Positions 14,551 to 22,309 are shown, numbered from the stretch's first letter. The stretch: 51,520 nucleotides of DNA from Streptomyces hayashii (GCF_024539815.1 NZ_JAHHIU010000112.1:1-51520), one strand, 5' to 3'. Translations and numbers: made by a program. Notes: a model not told the origin generated them from the sequence alone.

Positions 14551-15037
14551 GGAATCTCCCGGAAGGGGTGGATGAAGGGAACGGAAGCCGCGTCGCCTCG
14601 GGCGGTGGCGTCTTCTGTGTAGCAGTCGCGGGACCGCCTCCAGGGGCCATTGGGGGCCTGCGGGCCGAAGCAGGGCCGAAGGGCCCCATCACCCGGGCGC
14701 ATCGGCCCCGCGGGGTCCGCTCGATCGGGGCCGGACGGCCGGGCGGCGGTGACCGGGCGACCCCTGCCACCGTTGCGTGCGTTCCACGACGGCCTCGGCG
14801 GTCGCCCGCACCCGCAGGGCGACGCACCCCGGCACGACCGGGCCGAGGCGGACTGCGAAGCGCACCGTCAACGGGAGGGGCAGGGGCTCTCGGTCCCCTG
14901 CGCGGGGCCGGTCGCCCAGGCGGGAAACACCGTGCACTCGGCCCCATGCGCTACCGCGCGCTGCGGCCGAGCACTAACGTGGCACATGATCGGACCGGAG
15001 GGCGTCCGAGCGTTCGAGGGGACCTGGAGGAACACCG
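14551..15037. other. Divergent intergenic region between flavohemoglobin and sensor kinase genes
   Basis: I find no gene in these 487 bases. They contain the box at 14673-14686 and several looser GGGGCC/GGCC runs between 14643 and 14740. Length and position suggest regulatory DNA for both neighbours. Confidence 0.5.
14673..14686. promoter_or_regulatory. DevR/OsdR-like box between hmp and the sensor kinase
   Basis: GGGCCGAAGGGCCC matches GGGCC-N4-GGCCC. It is 123 bases upstream of the flavohemoglobin start and in the region shared with the kinase gene. Confidence 0.45.
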
Positions 15038-16786
15038 GTGGGAACCCCCGAGGAAGCCCGCGTACGGCTGCCTCAGCTGCGACTCGACGAGCTGCTGGAG
15101 GAACTGCAGGCACGGCTGGACGCGGCCCGCGGCACCCGCGACCGGGTGCACAGCCTGCTGGAGGCGGTGCTGGCGGTCGGCCGGGAGCTGGACCTGGAAC
15201 AGGCCCTTCGCAGCATCGTGGAGGCGGCCGCGGTGCTGGTCGACGCCCAATACGCGGCGCTCGGCGTGATCGGACCGGACGGAAAGAGTCTGTCCGCCTT
15301 CCACACGGTCGGGATCGGCGAGGACCGGATCGCCGAAATCGGCTCGTACCCGGAAGGCCACGGCATTCTGGGCGAGCTGATCCGCCACCCGGAGCCGCTG
15401 CGCCTGGCGAAGATCTCCGATCACCCCGCCTCGTACGGCTTCCCGGCCCACCACCCGCCGATGAACGCCTTCCTCGGCGTCCCGATCCGCGTGCGCGATC
15501 AGGTTTTCGGCAACCTCTACCTGACCGAGAAACGGGACGGCGCCCAGTTCGACGAGGACGACGTCTCGGTCACGCTGACCCTCGCCGTCGCGGCCGGAGT
15601 CGCGATCGACAACGCCCGGCTGTACGCCGAGTCCCGGCAGCGTGAGCGCTGGCTGCGAGCGAACGCCGAGATCACCCACAGCCTGATGTCCGGCGGCGCG
15701 CGCGCCGAAGTCCTCGGTCTGATCGCCGAGCGGGCGGGCGACATCACCCAGTCCGCCCTGGCGGCGGTGGCGCTGCCCATGGAGGCCACCGGGGCGCTCG
15801 CTGTGGAGATCGCCGTCGGGATGGACGCCGAGGCGCACCGAGGGCTCGTCCTGTCCATGGACAAGAGCCTCATGGGACTGGCCTTCGCCGGCGCCGCTCC
15901 GGTCACCAGCGCCGATGTCGGCCACGACGAACGGATTTCCCTTGAGCCTCCCCGGTTCGGTGGACTCGGCCCCGCCGTGGCCGTGCCGATCGGAACGGGC
16001 GAGGCGGGCGCACGAGGCGTGGTGCTGCTGGCACGCGAGGCCGGCGGGCCCGCGTTCTCGGCGTCGGAGACCGAGACGTTGCAGGCCTTCGCCGCGCAGG
16101 CCGCCGTCGCCATGGAGCTGGCGGAGCGCCGCGAGGACGCCGAGCAGATAGCCGTGCTGGAGGACCGGGACCGGATCGCCCGCGACCTGCATGACCTGGC
16201 GATCCAGCGGCTGTTCGCCACCGGTATGACCCTTCAGAGCGCGGGCCGTTTCATCGAGCACGAAGGCGCCTCCGAGCGCGTGGCGCGCGCGGTGGACGAC
16301 CTCGACGAGACGATCAAGATCATCAGATCGACGATCTTCGGGCTGCGCACCCGCGACGGCGGCGCGGAGGCCGGTCTGCGGGCCCGCGCCGTACGTGTCG
16401 TGGGGGAAGCGGCGCCGGTCCTGAGCTTCGCCCCGAGCGTGCGGATGGAAGGCCTGCTGGACACCGACGTCCCGAAGGAGACCGCCGACCATGTGGTGGC
16501 CGTGCTCTCCGAGGCCCTGACCAACATCGCCCGGCACGCCGGTTCGAGTCGTGCCGAGGTGGTCCTGGCCACGGACGGCCGAGAGGTGCGCCTGTCGGTC
16601 ACCGACAACGGTGTCGGCCTGCCGGCCGATGGCCGCCGCAGCGGACTTCGCAACATGGCGGAGCGGGCCGAGCAATTGGGCGGCGGACTGGAGATCGGGA
16701 AACCCGAGGGCGGCGGGACCACGCTGACATGGCGGGTGCCGTTGCAGAAGGCACAGGGCGGGCACGGCGGACCCGGCCGCTCGTGA
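15038..16786 (+). CDS. DevS/DosT-like (OsdK-type) GAF-GAF sensor histidine kinase
   Basis: The product is 582 residues from a GTG with GGAGG 7 bases upstream. An N-terminal coiled region is followed by GAF1 (about 55-195), GAF2 (about 220-360), the HisKA_3 box RDRIARDLHDLAIQRLF with phospho-acceptor H385, and a HATPase with EALTNIARHA, DNGVGLP and GGGTTLTW. In GAF1 the segment FPAHHPPMNAFLGVPIRVRD, followed by VFGNLYLTEK, matches mycobacterial DevS/DosT. H139 and Y161 keep the 22-residue spacing of DevS heme ligand H149 and distal Y171. Heme-based sensing of O2, NO or redox state is therefore likely. The partner is presumably the regulator at 4475-5179. Confidence 0.93.
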   Translation: MGTPEEARVRLPQLRLDELLEELQARLDAARGTRDRVHSLLEAVLAVGRELDLEQALRSIVEAAAVLVDAQYAALGVIGPDGKSLSAFHTVGIGEDRIAEIGSYPEGHGILGELIRHPEPLRLAKISDHPASYGFPAHHPPMNAFLGVPIRVRDQVFGNLYLTEKRDGAQFDEDDVSVTLTLAVAAGVAIDNARLYAESRQRERWLRANAEITHSLMSGGARAEVLGLIAERAGDITQSALAAVALPMEATGALAVEIAVGMDAEAHRGLVLSMDKSLMGLAFAGAAPVTSADVGHDERISLEPPRFGGLGPAVAVPIGTGEAGARGVVLLAREAGGPAFSASETETLQAFAAQAAVAMELAERREDAEQIAVLEDRDRIARDLHDLAIQRLFATGMTLQSAGRFIEHEGASERVARAVDDLDETIKIIRSTIFGLRTRDGGAEAGLRARAVRVVGEAAPVLSFAPSVRMEGLLDTDVPKETADHVVAVLSEALTNIARHAGSSRAEVVLATDGREVRLSVTDNGVGLPADGRRSGLRNMAERAEQLGGGLEIGKPEGGGTTLTWRVPLQKAQGGHGGPGRS

Positions 16787-16924
16787 CGGAACGCTCAGGC
16801 CCGTGCCGTCTCAGCCGTGCGGTGACCGCTCCTTGACGTTCGGACGGTCGGGGCCACCGCGTGGCTTTCACAAGACGGAGCTGCCGCACGGGACCTGTGC
16901 ATCAAGATCCGGCGTTTTGCCAGG

Positions 16925-17890
16925 TCAGCGCACCCTTCCGCGGGGTTTCAACGGGACAGCCGGCAGCTCCGGTGCGGGCAGGGGTCCGCCGTCGTAGCCC
17001 TTCACCTCGCCGAAACGGGATCCTCTTGCCCAGTCGTCGCGGGCCTGCTCGATCTCGGCCTGGGTGCGGCCGACGAAGTTCCACCACATGACGAGCTCCT
17101 CCTCGAACGGTTCGCCGCCGAGCAGCATCAGGCCCGCGTCGGACTCGGCCCGCAGCGGCAGCTCGGTGCGGCCGCAGCCGAGGTAGAGCATGGAGCCGGG
17201 GAGGACGGGGACGCCGTCCACGTGCACCTCGCCGGACATCGACAGGACGCCGTACTCGTAGTCGGGAATCAGCGGCAGCCGGACGTCGGCGCCCCGGGCG
17301 AGGGCGAGGTCGGCGCCCACGATGGGGGTGTACGCCGTCCCGGGGGACGTGGAGCCGTCGAGGTCGCCGAGGAGAACCGTGGCGGTCAGGCCGGGTGCGG
17401 TGACGGTGGGCAGGTCGGCGTGGTGTTCGAAGCGGGGGTCGGTGTGCCGGTGGGCGTCCGGCAGCGCCACCCAGAGCTGCGCGCCGTGAAGGAGGCGGGC
17501 GTGCGCCCGCGGACTCTCCTCGGAGTGGCTGATGGCGCGCCCGGAGGTCATCAGGCCGAGTTCCCGGGGCCGGATGGTCTGCAGGCTGCCGGTCGAGTCG
17601 CGGTGCAGCACCTCGCCCTCGTGCAGCCAGCTGACGGTCTGCAGGCCCATGTGGGGATGCGGCGGGACCTGCATGCCGGGTTCGTCGGCGATGTCGTCGG
17701 GGCCGTAGTGGTCGACGAAGGCCCAGGCTCCGATCATGCGTCGGCCGAGATTGGGCAGCAGCCGGCGGACCTCGGTCGACCCGCCGAGTTTCAGGTGGCG
17801 GGGGCTCAGCAGCTCGCGGACGGGTTCGGCGACGACGAATCCGCGGCCGCCGCACACACTCGGCACGGGCGAGCGGTCAAGGTTGCTCAT
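16925..17890 (-). CDS. Pirin-family cupin protein
   Basis: The product is 321 residues. The conserved pirin N-terminus appears as GAWAFVDHYGPDD, PHPHMGLQTVSWLHEGEVLH and RDSTGS, containing the metal-binding His pairs of the first cupin domain. ISHSEESP follows, and the second cupin with the C-terminal MWWNFVGRT ends the family pattern. Bacterial pirins are iron-containing, and some oxidise quercetin or modulate enzymes; the role here is unknown. It is convergent with the sensor kinase and I see no clear link to the island. Confidence 0.92.
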   Translation of the reverse strand: MSNLDRSPVPSVCGGRGFVVAEPVRELLSPRHLKLGGSTEVRRLLPNLGRRMIGAWAFVDHYGPDDIADEPGMQVPPHPHMGLQTVSWLHEGEVLHRDSTGSLQTIRPRELGLMTSGRAISHSEESPRAHARLLHGAQLWVALPDAHRHTDPRFEHHADLPTVTAPGLTATVLLGDLDGSTSPGTAYTPIVGADLALARGADVRLPLIPDYEYGVLSMSGEVHVDGVPVLPGSMLYLGCGRTELPLRAESDAGLMLLGGEPFEEELVMWWNFVGRTQAEIEQARDDWARGSRFGEVKGYDGGPLPAPELPAVPLKPRGRVR

Positions 17891-18034
17891 GCGGTCAACC
17901 TAGCGCTCGTGCGGGGGTGCGTGGGCCGGGGTGGCGCGGCCGGGGCCGGTGAGCCGCCGGACCCGCGGTCCGTCCGGGCGGCCGGTCGTTCCGTCGAGTG
18001 GTCGGTCGGGTGGAGCGGGCGTTCGTACGCCGAG

Positions 18035-18082
18035 CGGTCAGTCGGCCAGTCGGCCAGTCGGCCAGTCGGTCAATCGGTCAGT
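18035..18082 (+). repeat. Six 8-bp tandem repeats at the 3' end of a hypothetical gene
   Basis: Units CGGTCAGT, CGGCCAGT (three times), CGGTCAAT and CGGTCAGT run head to tail. The last two overlap the final codons and stop of the leftward gene. The array probably arose by slippage. I see no further function. Confidence 0.8.
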
Positions 18083-18558
18083 GCGGCGGCGAGTTCTGTG
18101 GTCGCCCGTTTTATCTCGGTGTCCGGTTCGGCCAGGAGCTGGCCCAGGGCGTCGCGCTGAGCACGCACGGCGTGACGGGCCGCCCGCTCCCATGCCACGT
18201 AGTTGTCCGGGTGGTGCAGCAGCTTGGGGTAGGCGACGGCCGTGGTCTCCCACTGCCGGGCGTCGGCGATGCTCTTCAGCAGACGCAGGATCTTCGCGCG
18301 GCAGGTGACCTGGGGGAGCCGGGCGAGTTCCCAGAGGAAGGGGACCGTGGCCGCGGTGGCCTCGTCCACGACGAATCCGAACTGGCAGATTCTCCGGCGG
18401 AGTTGACCCAGGGCGGTCTCGGCGCTGTCGGCGTCGCCCCGGGCCAGCGTGGTGAGCAGGAAGGGGATGCCCGCGGCGGATCCGGTGGAGTCCTTGATCT
18501 CGGGCCACGGCACGTGTCCCAGGTCCGCGAGCGGTGCGGTTCTCTTCGTGGCAGTCAT
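18070..18558 (-). CDS. Hypothetical HEAT-repeat-like helical protein
   Basis: The product is 162 residues from the ATG at 18558. The sequence is helical with repeated hydrophobic patterns (GIPFLLTTLARGDADSAETA, ATVPFLWELARLPQVTCRAK) typical of short HEAT/ARM-like proteins common in Streptomyces. No catalytic motif, signal peptide or membrane segment is seen. The start lacks a strong ribosome site. The frame stays open further upstream, but there it overlaps the preceding ATP-binding gene, so a longer form is unlikely. Function is unknown. Confidence 0.65.
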   Translation of the reverse strand: MTATKRTAPLADLGHVPWPEIKDSTGSAAGIPFLLTTLARGDADSAETALGQLRRRICQFGFVVDEATAATVPFLWELARLPQVTCRAKILRLLKSIADARQWETTAVAYPKLLHHPDNYVAWERAARHAVRAQRDALGQLLAEPDTEIKRATTELAAALTD

Positions 18559-18584
18559 GTCCGGTGTCTGGTGTGGGTCGGGGA

Positions 18585-19049
18585 TCAGGGCTGGTGTCGG
18601 GTCGGCAGCATGGCCCAGACGGTTTTGCCCACGGGGCAGCGGCGGGTCCAGCCCCAGTGCTCGGAGAGGGCCTCGATGATGTGCAGTCCGCGGCCGTGCT
18701 CCAGGAGGGTGTCCCCGGTGCGCGGGTAGACGGGCAGGCTGTCGCTCGGATCGGTGACGGCGCACACCAGGTGGGAGCGGCGCAGGGTGAGTCTGAGCCG
18801 CACGCGGAGCTCGTCCGCCGAGGTGTGCGGGAGTGCGTGCAGCACCGCGTTGGCGGCCAGTTCCGTGACGACGGTGACCGCGTCGTCGCTGCGGTGGTTC
18901 AGGGACCAGCGGTCGAGGGTGCGGTGGGTGAAGTCCCGCGCCTGGGCGAACTCCTCGCGGCTGCCCGAGAGGTTCAGGGCGGCGGTTCTGGGCGAGTCTC
19001 GGAGGGCGACGGACTCGTGGCTCCGGAACTGCTGCGCAGGTGATGGCAC
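18585..19049 (-). CDS. HATPase-fold ATP-binding protein (anti-sigma/SpoIIAB-like)
   Basis: The GTG at 19049, with GGGAG 7 bases upstream, gives 154 residues. The N box VVTELAANAVLHA, the G1-like region AVTDPSDSLP and the G2-like EHGRGLHIIEALSEHWGW define a HATPase_c_2 domain of the RsbW/SpoIIAB type. Such proteins in Streptomyces are often encoded beside XRE/DUF5753 and DUF397 genes, as here. It is divergent from the DUF397 gene, and a 20-bp palindrome overlaps the predicted promoter. Whether it has kinase activity is unknown. Confidence 0.85.
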   Translation of the reverse strand: MPSPAQQFRSHESVALRDSPRTAALNLSGSREEFAQARDFTHRTLDRWSLNHRSDDAVTVVTELAANAVLHALPHTSADELRVRLRLTLRRSHLVCAVTDPSDSLPVYPRTGDTLLEHGRGLHIIEALSEHWGWTRRCPVGKTVWAMLPTRHQP

Positions 19050-19103
19050 GGGGCATCTCCCTGAGACGACGTCAGGACGGTGGGCCAGAAGTGCGGTTGA
19101 CGG

Positions 19104-19140
19104 CATGGCTATTATCCACGCTGAAGAGGTCCTCGTGCAA
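19104..19140 (-). promoter_or_regulatory. Predicted promoter of the ATP-binding protein gene
   Basis: Reading leftward, TTGCAC (19140-19135), an 18-base spacer and GATAAT (19116-19111) form a good vegetative-type promoter. The palindrome at 19137-19156 overlaps its -35 element. Confidence 0.5.
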
Positions 19141-19156
19141 TTTCACGGGAAATTGC
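19137..19156. promoter_or_regulatory. Palindromic operator candidate of the whiJ-type locus
   Basis: GCAATTTCACGGGAAATTGC has perfect 8-bp arms around ACGG. It is AT-rich compared with its surroundings and lies 24 bases before the DUF397 ATG, on the -35 of the divergent gene. It is a good candidate site for the XRE/DUF5753 regulator encoded downstream. Confidence 0.6.
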
Positions 19157-19179
19157 GCGTACGTAGCGAGGAGAGTGCA

Positions 19180-19410
19180 ATGACGTCAGTGCCGAACGGA
19201 GTGCGGGCGAGTTCGCTGGGCGTCCGCTGGCAGAAGAGCAGTCACAGCAACGCCGAGGGCAACTGCGTCGAGGTCGCGGCCCTGGAGGGGGGAGGCGTCG
19301 CGCTGCGCAACTCCCGTGACCCGGACGGCCCGGCGCTGGTGTACACGCCGGCCGAGGTGGCGGCCTTCGTGGCCGGGGCGAAGGGCGGGGAGTTCGACCA
19401 TCTGGTGTGA
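19180..19410 (+). CDS. DUF397 protein
   Basis: The product is 76 residues from the ATG at 19180, with GGAG 8 bases upstream. It shows the full DUF397 signature: WQKSSHSNAEGNCVEVA, then VALRNSRDPDGPALVYTPAE and a C-terminal FVAGAKGGEFDHL. DUF397 proteins are small partners of WhiJ-like XRE regulators in Streptomyces and influence development. The XRE gene follows on the same strand. Confidence 0.93.
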   Translation: MTSVPNGVRASSLGVRWQKSSHSNAEGNCVEVAALEGGGVALRNSRDPDGPALVYTPAEVAAFVAGAKGGEFDHLV

Positions 19411-19617
19411 GGTTCGCGTGAAAGCGACGCGAGGGTCCGGGGCGGACCCGGCGGACTCGACGAACCGGCAGGGGTGCGTCGGGGCCCGCTGGAGCGCGAA
19501 GGTGTCCGAAGGGGCGCGAAGATGCTCGACGGAACCTCAATTCCCCTGCTGCGTGCGGCCGGAGGGGTTCGGATGCGATACTGCGGTCTGTCGTCTGCCG
19601 GTCCACGGGGAGTCAGG

Positions 19618-20532
19618 ATGTCTGCCGAGTCACCTCGCGTGTCCCGTCTCGAACCGTATCTGAACCGGGCCGAGCCCGCCCCGACCTTGCTGAAAATGCT
19701 GGTCGGCGTGCAACTGGCCGGCATCCGGGAGGACGCCGGCTACTCCCAGGACCAGGCCGCGCGCGCCCTCGGATTCAGCCCCGCGAAGCTGTCGCGCATC
19801 GAGGCGGGCAAGGGGAGAAGACCTCCCGTCGAGGCCGACGTGCGTGCCCTGCTGTCGCTGTACGGGTCCGGCGACCACGAGGCGTCCGTCCTGATCCAGC
19901 TGCTGCGGCAGGCGGGTCAGCCGGGATGGTGGCAGCGGTACGACAAGCGGTTGATGCCCGAGTGGTTCGACCGGCTGGTCGGTCTGCAGGAGGCGGCCAC
20001 GGCGATCCGTACCTTCGAGATCCAGTACGTGCCCGGTCTGCTGCAGACCCCCGCGTACGCGCGTGCCGTCGTGGAGCGCGGGCTCCCGTCGGCGACGTCG
20101 CGGGAGGTCGAGCGCCGGGTGGAGTTGCGGACCCGGCGTGCCGAACTCCTGCGACGGCCGGATGCTCCACGGGTCTGGGCCATCCTCGACGAGTCGGTGC
20201 TGCTGCGGGTGCTGGGCAGCCGCGAGGTGATGCGCGAGCAGCTCACCCACCTCGTCGAGCTGGCCGGCCTGCCCCATGTCATCGTCCAGGTGGTGCCGTT
20301 GGACGTCACGCACGCCTCGGCGCCGGCCATACCGGTCACCTACCTCCGCTTCGGCGGCGCCGACCTGCCCGACGTCGTCTATCTGGAGCAGATCCGCAGC
20401 GCCACCTTCCTGGAGGACAGGGACGAGACGGAGGAGTACCGCGTGGCGCTGGACCGGCTGGCCGACGAGGCGCTCAACCCGCGTGAGTCCGTGGCCCTGC
20501 TGGAAGCGACCGTGCGGCAGCGCTACTCCTGA
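19618..20532 (+). CDS. WhiJ-like XRE transcriptional regulator with DUF5753
   Basis: The product is 304 residues from the ATG at 19618; an upstream in-frame extension is not conserved. The helix-turn-helix at about 30-85 contains AGIREDAGYSQDQAARALGF and SPAKLSRIEAGKGRRP. The DUF5753 region at about 110-290 has FEIQYVPGLLQTPAYARAVV, and the HVIVQVVPLDV and LDRLADEAL segments. With the DUF397 and HATPase genes it forms the triplet seen many times in Streptomyces genomes. It probably binds the 20-bp palindrome at 19137-19156 (inference). Confidence 0.92.
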   Translation: MSAESPRVSRLEPYLNRAEPAPTLLKMLVGVQLAGIREDAGYSQDQAARALGFSPAKLSRIEAGKGRRPPVEADVRALLSLYGSGDHEASVLIQLLRQAGQPGWWQRYDKRLMPEWFDRLVGLQEAATAIRTFEIQYVPGLLQTPAYARAVVERGLPSATSREVERRVELRTRRAELLRRPDAPRVWAILDESVLLRVLGSREVMREQLTHLVELAGLPHVIVQVVPLDVTHASAPAIPVTYLRFGGADLPDVVYLEQIRSATFLEDRDETEEYRVALDRLADEALNPRESVALLEATVRQRYS

Positions 20533-20538
20533 CGAGGC

Positions 20539-20558
20539 GGGGGCCCGATCCGGCCCCC
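20539..20558 (+). terminator. Hairpin terminator after the XRE gene
   Basis: The stem GGGGGCC/GGCCCCC with loop CGATCC starts 7 bases after the stop codon and is followed by CTTGG. Confidence 0.65.
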
Positions 20559-20661
20559 CTTGGTGGGTTTGCGACCCGGCACGGGCGAACCGCGGGGTCC
20601 TGCATGCCGTCCGAAAGGATCTCGCCGACCTCGCGGTGCCGGTCCCGGCGGGCCAGGCGGT

Positions 20662-20674
20662 TTCGTTTGGATCA
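20662..20674 (+). repeat. Terminal inverted repeat, left end of the IS
   Basis: TTCGTTTGGATCA, a perfect inverted copy of 21473-21485. Confidence 0.8.
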
Positions 20675-21198
20675 CTGCGCTGACCAGAGGAAGATGCCTG
20701 CGATGTGGAGTCCGGCCAGGTAGATGGTCGCGGTCTTCTCGTGGCGGGTGGCGATACCCCGCCACTGTTTCAAGCGGTTGATGCAGCGTTCGACGGTGTT
20801 TCGCTGCTTGTATGCCTCGCGGTCGAAGGCGGGCGGCCTGCCGCCCCGGCTGCCGCGCCGCAGCCAGTGGCCGCGCTGATCGGCCGGAACGGGAATGACC
20901 GCCCGGATCCCGCGCTTGCGGAGGTGCTCGCGGATCGCGCGCGAGGAGTACGCCTTATCGGTCAGCACGGTGAACACCCGCTCCCACGTGCCGTCGACGG
21001 CCCACATCCGCAGCCGGTTGTAGACGCCTCGCCAGTTGCCGTATCTCTCCGGGAGGTGGATCCACTGCGATCCCGTCTGAAACTTCCAGGCGATCGCGTC
21101 GATCACTTCTCGGCGGTCCCGCCACCGGCCACCCCGCCGCGGTGTCCGACCGGGAGCAACGGCTCGATTCGCGCCCACTGCGCGTCAGTCAACGGCAC
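20672..21198 (-). pseudogene. IS5-family transposase, frameshifted and internally deleted
   Basis: The start VPLTDAQWARIEPLLP (GTG at 21198) is in one frame. The continuation RTPRRGGRWRDRREVIDAIA through GNWRGVYNRLRMWAVDGTWE is shifted, consistent with loss of one base near 21150. After ERVFT the sequence jumps directly to LTDKAYSSRAIREHLRKRGI, so about 90-100 residues are missing at about 20965-20975. The missing part carries the first catalytic aspartate (DSTIVRAH region). The C-terminal YKQRNTVERCINRLKQWRGI with the glutamate is intact. The product cannot be active. Confidence 0.85.
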
Positions 21199-21241
21199 AC
21201 ACGAACAACGACTGGCGGTGCTGGTTGGAACGGCGCCTCTG

Positions 21242-21436
21242 TCAGGCGGTCGGCCCAGTGCGGAGCCGTCGCACGTCCCGCACGAGCGTGTACGAAGCAC
21301 CGAGGAAGATCACGGCTCCAGCCACGAGCCAGAGGATCGAAGCGTCGGAGCGGTACTCACGAACGCCCGCAACTACCAGCATCACGCTGGCAAGGACGCC
21401 GAAGGCCGAGATCAGAGCGCTGATGCGGTAAGTCAC
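21242..21436 (-). CDS. Small two-helix membrane protein inside the IS boundaries
   Basis: A GTG at 21436 gives 64 residues. Two hydrophobic segments (ISALISAFGVLASVMLVVAG and ILWLVAGAVIFLGASYTLV) are separated by a short charged loop (REYRSDAS). A basic C-terminal tail (RDVRRLRTGPTA) follows. It lies between the right terminal repeat and the transposase start, on the same strand and 43 bases upstream of it. IS5-type elements usually have no such gene. The codons look like host DNA. The ribosome site is weak. It may be a passenger gene or chance capture. Confidence 0.5.
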   Translation of the reverse strand: MTYRISALISAFGVLASVMLVVAGVREYRSDASILWLVAGAVIFLGASYTLVRDVRRLRTGPTA

Positions 21437-21472
21437 ATGGACATCATCAACGACAGCCTCGGCCAGCGGAAA

Positions 21473-21485
21473 TGATCCAAACGAA
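21473..21485 (-). repeat. Terminal inverted repeat, right end of the IS
   Basis: TGATCCAAACGAA on the plus strand, a perfect inverted copy of 20662-20674. Confidence 0.8.
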
Positions 21486-21490
21486 TCGGG

Positions 21491-22309
21491 CTAGCCCAGG
21501 CGGGCCACGCCGCCGAACTCGATCCATTCCTGTGTGAGCTGGCGGGGTGCGACCTCGGTGTCGGGGCGCCAGGTGGACACCTCGACCAGCCCCGGGTCGA
21601 GGATGTCCAGCCCGTCGAACAGTGCGGCGACGTCCTTCTCCTGGCGCACCCGGCCCCAGTGGCCCTGGGTGGCCTTGTCCATGAAATCGGTGACGAACTC
21701 CCTGACCGCCGGGTCCTCGCTGACGAGCTGGCACATCAGCAGGAAGCTGCCGGGGGCGAGGTGTTCGGTCACCCGGTCGACCACCGCCTGCGGTCCGTCC
21801 GTGTCGCTGTCCGGGATGCAGTGGAACACGGAGTTGAACAGCACGGCCACCGGCTGGGAGAAGTCGATCAGGCGCTGGGTCTCCCGGTGGGCGAGGATGG
21901 TCTCCGTGTCCCGCATGTCGGCGTGGATGACGGTGGTCCGCTCGTCCTGCTCCAGCAGGGCCCGGCCGTGCACGAGGACCATGGGGTCGTTGTCCACGTA
22001 GACGACGTGCGTGCTCGGGTCGACGCGCTGGGCGACCTGGTGCACGTTGTCCTGGGTGGGCAGGCCGGATCCGTGGTCGAGGAACTGCCGGATCCTGTAC
22101 TCCTGGCTCAGGGTCCGCACGGCCCGCTGCAGGAAGCGCCGGTTGTTCTGTGCGAGGGCGCGGGTGCTGGGGACGACCTTGTCGAGCTCCTCGCAGGCCG
22201 CGCGGTCGGCGGCGTAGTTGTCCCTGCCCCCGAGGTAGTGGTCGTACATGCGCGCGGCCGTCGGCACCGCAGCGTCGATCGCCGTGGACAGCTGCTTGCC
22301 AGGCTGCAT
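21491..22309 (-). CDS. DUF574-type SAM-dependent methyltransferase
   Basis: The product is 272 residues from the ATG at 22309, behind GGGGGAAG. It starts with the Streptomyces-typical PTAARMYDHYLGGRDNYAAD. QFLDHGSGLPTQDNVHQVAQ is the SAM-binding loop, followed by VVYVDNDPMVLVHGRALL and a C-terminal WRPDTE. Members are abundant in actinomycetes; most have no known substrate. The stop codon lies 5 bases from the IS end, so the insertion just missed the gene. Confidence 0.9.
   Translation of the reverse strand: MQPGKQLSTAIDAAVPTAARMYDHYLGGRDNYAADRAACEELDKVVPSTRALAQNNRRFLQRAVRTLSQEYRIRQFLDHGSGLPTQDNVHQVAQRVDPSTHVVYVDNDPMVLVHGRALLEQDERTTVIHADMRDTETILAHRETQRLIDFSQPVAVLFNSVFHCIPDSDTDGPQAVVDRVTEHLAPGSFLLMCQLVSEDPAVREFVTDFMDKATQGHWGRVRQEKDVAALFDGLDILDPGLVEVSTWRPDTEVAPRQLTQEWIEFGGVARLG

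Larger units (their letters stand above)
20662..21485 (-). mobile_element. Defective IS5-family insertion sequence with 13-bp terminal inverted repeats
   Basis: The left end TTCGTTTGGATCA (20662-20674) is exactly the reverse complement of the right end TGATCCAAACGAA (21473-21485); similarity continues inward imperfectly. Inside are a broken transposase gene and a separate small membrane-protein ORF. No clear target duplication is visible at the two edges. The right end lies 5 bases from the stop codon of the methyltransferase gene. The element is 824 bp. Confidence 0.75.

Noticed and set aside
12980..14947. 655-codon leftward frame across hmp and the HPF remnant
   Set aside because: Most of it is an out-of-frame reading of the flavohemoglobin gene; only about 40 codons after 13294 resemble a real protein.
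18035..18082. Possible CRISPR-like array
   Set aside because: Units are 8 bp in direct tandem without spacers, so it is a simple repeat.
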